From assembly GCA_037043235.1 (NCBI GenBank), contig JAWRVZ010000245.1:1-64000 (forward strand): a DNA stretch of 64,000 nt. The letters run 5' to 3'. Below the pieces are notes generated by a model. The model saw only the letters and a program-made list of their open reading frames with translations, was not told the origin of the DNA and did not search any database. The stretch's first letter is position 1. Each line of letters begins with the position of its first letter. Both the position numbers and the translations under genes were made by a program. Below, piece after piece: positions 61,996 to 64,000 of this stretch. This DNA is from Rhodeus uyekii (taxonomy: Eukaryota > Chordata > Actinopteri > Cypriniformes > Acheilognathidae).

Positions 61996-63169
61996 ATTAA
62001 GAGCAGAGAGTTCTACAATTGTTGTAGTTAATGTGGGATATTGTATTATCTTTACAGCGCTGTACAGTATGATTGTGACCCAATTCCCTTACAGGATAGT
62101 GTAATTTTTTATTTCATTAAAATTAAAGGTTGGCCAATAAAGACATTCAATATGCTGTTCAGTATGTTGTTGTCTATGTGTGTTTGCACAAATATTACTG
62201 TCAAAAATAAGAATTTTATAATTGTAATTTATAATAATTTCTAATTTTAGTTTAATTTTCTTGTTAAGTTCAAGTACATTAAGCACAAGTGTATTACATC
62301 ATTTAACTCAATTACATCAATTTAAGTACAGTCAACGTGAGTGCCAAGCTAGGTAAACTTGAATATACAAGTTTTGTTTTTTCCGTTACTCATTAAATTG
62401 AAGGAATGAGTTTACTCAATCAGTTTAGTTCAGTCAACTTATTCGTTTTTTTTTGGTGTATACTAAAAACACCATAACATCCTAAAAACCCGTACAAAAA
62501 GAAGGGTGAAGGTGCTTCTGTTGTCTCTGATCAGTGACAAATAAAGTCCCTAAGACAGCGTTTCGCAGCCAAACCTGAAACTGCTGATCTGGAACAGGAG
62601 TTTAAGGCGCTTTTTTGTGGGGCAACTAATTATATATTATTACCAAGATAAATCATTTTAAAAAACTGGACATTTTAAACGTTCAGAGAGCATTCAGAAA
62701 TAATGTTAGATCAATGTGAACATTAGCATTCTTTGAACATATTTGACGTTCGCTGTGGCCTAATACTTTTCTTTTTAATCGAAAAAGTTTATTTTATCAT
62801 GACACTTTGGTTCTGTAAGTCAAAGTAACCTTGTACACAGACTGAAGAGAGAAATGTACTGTTGCTTGACTGATCAGCAGGATTAAACTCCTCGACATGC
62901 TGGGGGGCTCGGAGCGATGCTGGGGGGCTCGGAGCGATGCTGGTGGGCATCTGACTCTGGGAACATGCTTTTTTTGCTACAGGGAGTGTCTTTTTTTACA
63001 CTGAACAGGAGCGCACAGCACAGGAGATATGAAGTGCAGATAAAAAAACCTTTTCGCACGTTAGTTTATAATATTCTTGCTGAGTTTTTTAGGCTCATTA
63101 TTTTAGAACGTTTCCTACTATTGTTAACATGGCGACACGTAATGCTCGTCACGTGATTCCGCAATAACT
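61996..63169. other. No recognisable gene; 22-bp tandem duplication at 62898-62941
   Basis: AT-rich. TGCTGGGGGGCTCGGAGCGA occurs twice in tandem. No domain-bearing frame. Confidence 0.4.
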
Positions 63170-63298
63170 GTAACGGACTCAGCCACACCCCCGGCAACAG
63201 ACTCCTCCTTCACTCCGCCCACAAGATCCCTGTTACCTGAGTACTAGCACCTGCAGCCAATCGCTCCCGCACTATAACGCCAGCACTCACCCTGCAAA

Positions 63299-64000
63299 CA
63301 GTGTCTGATTGGCGATTCTATTACTCGTAATGTGAAAATAGAGACTCCAGCCATGGAGTCCAACCATGACCATAGTCTTTTTTGTTCAGACCATAGTCAC
63401 ATGTTTGCTGGGAGCCAGAGCGCCTGACGTCAAAGCAAATTTAAAAGTGCTCGCTAAGGCTAATCGTAAATATTCTAAGATTGTTATTCACGTCGGCGCT
63501 AATGATGTCCGACTTCGCCAGTCGGAGATCACTAAAACTAATATTAAAGAGGTGTGTGAACTTGCAAGTACGATGTCAGGCACTGTAATTTGCTCTGGCC
63601 CTCTTCCTATGCGCAGGAGTGATGAGATGATTAGCAGATTATCTTCACTCAATGGCTGGATGTCTAAGTGGTGCCCGCAGAATAACATAGGGTTCATAGA
63701 CAATTGGAAAAGTTTTTGGGGCAGACCTGACCTGTTGAAAAGAGATGGTATTCATCCCACCTGGGATGGTGCCGCTCTTCTCTCTAGTAATTTACAGGGG
63801 TCCAGGTCAAGAAGCAGACAAACTGGCTAAACCGACCGTCTGCTAGCTGTCTCACGTCACAAAGGTCAGATAAATTACAACACATAGAGACTTTTTCACC
63901 TAGATATCATCCTATAGAGACTGTGTCTGTTCCCCGAATTAGCAAATACAAAAAATTCTCAAAACCGTTTAAGGGTAAAAATTGTATTGATTTACAAACA
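63299..64000 (+). pseudogene. L2/CR1-type LINE ORF1 (SGNH esterase type), runs off the window
   Basis: LIGDSITRNVKIETPAMESN (63305-63364) holds the catalytic Ser block, followed after a frame change by ARAPDVKANLKVLAKANRK, IVIHVGANDVRLRQSEITKT, SGPLPMRR and RDGIHPTWDGAALL (block V His present). The frame change lies at a local repeat of GACCATAGTC (63368 and 63389), an insertion of about 24 bp. The protein ends in the window with a further out-of-frame trace SVPRISKYKKFSKPF. The family differs from LINE copies 1/2. 63170-63298 ahead of it looks like unrelated promoter- or LTR-type sequence, not resolved. Confidence 0.82.

Noticed and set aside
1..64000. CRISPR arrays, bacterial promoters or operons
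   Set aside because: Nothing of the kind is present; the tandem repeats are microsatellites and the content is vertebrate.

Overview
The window looks like repeat-rich chromosomal DNA from a teleost, most likely a cyprinid. The reasons are the DIRS-type elements, the L2/CR1-type LINEs, the Ty3/gypsy elements, the tRNA-derived SINEs with a fish-type tail, hAT fragments, long CA/TA/ATCT microsatellites and a C2H2 zinc-finger exon of the kind massively duplicated in cyprinids. There are no operons or bacterial signals. Species assignment is inference from repeat content.

Layout. 1-3.1 kb: a broken LINE, an unidentified stretch, one copy of a CA-cored repeat and a DIRS end fragment. 4.0-5.0 kb (minus): the only confident host coding exon, a C2H2 zinc-finger terminal exon with its splice acceptor. 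5.4-13.0 kb: DIRS element A with inverted terminal repeats (ITRs) and an internal complementary region (ICR); it carries a LINE, which itself carries a 1.1 kb retroposon-like insert coding for a small membrane protein. 13-18 kb: a hAT-like MITE, a gypsy remnant (G1) with two opposed SINEs, and a hAT-like element with a clean 8-bp target duplication. 18.1-27.7 kb (minus): gypsy element G2 split by full-length LINE copy 1. 28.0-30.0 kb: decayed DIRS C with CA-cored repeat copy 2. 30.5-31.3 kb: a LINE 3' end. 31.5-35.9 kb (minus): gypsy G3 with LTR, polypurine tract and gag-pol remnants. 36.9-41.3 kb: DIRS B with a rearranged left end and no right end. 41.8-45.3 kb: a SINE, a decayed endonuclease-type LINE and CA-cored repeat copy 3. 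47.6-47.9 kb: a probable solo LTR. 49.3-55.0 kb: an LTR-like sequence split by full-length, apparently intact LINE copy 2. 55.1-60.0 kb (minus): DIRS D with both ITRs and the ICR. 60-62 kb: two candidate host-gene fragments. 63.3-64.0 kb: ORF1 of another LINE entering the window edge.

How the parts work together. LINE copies 1 and 2 encode an SGNH-esterase ORF1 and an endonuclease-reverse transcriptase ORF2. The two ORFs share one frame, separated by a single UGA, and no in-frame AUG precedes the endonuclease domain. Copy 2 keeps every catalytic residue I could check; copy 1 has substitutions in both the esterase and the endonuclease. The DIRS copies encode gag, RT-RNase H and a tyrosine recombinase, and their ICRs are the reverse complement of the joined element ends, as expected for circular-intermediate integration. 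None of the DIRS copies is intact. Nesting gives a relative order: G2 is older than LINE copy 1, the 49 kb LTR is older than LINE copy 2, and DIRS A is older than the LINE inside it, which is older than the 1.1 kb insert.
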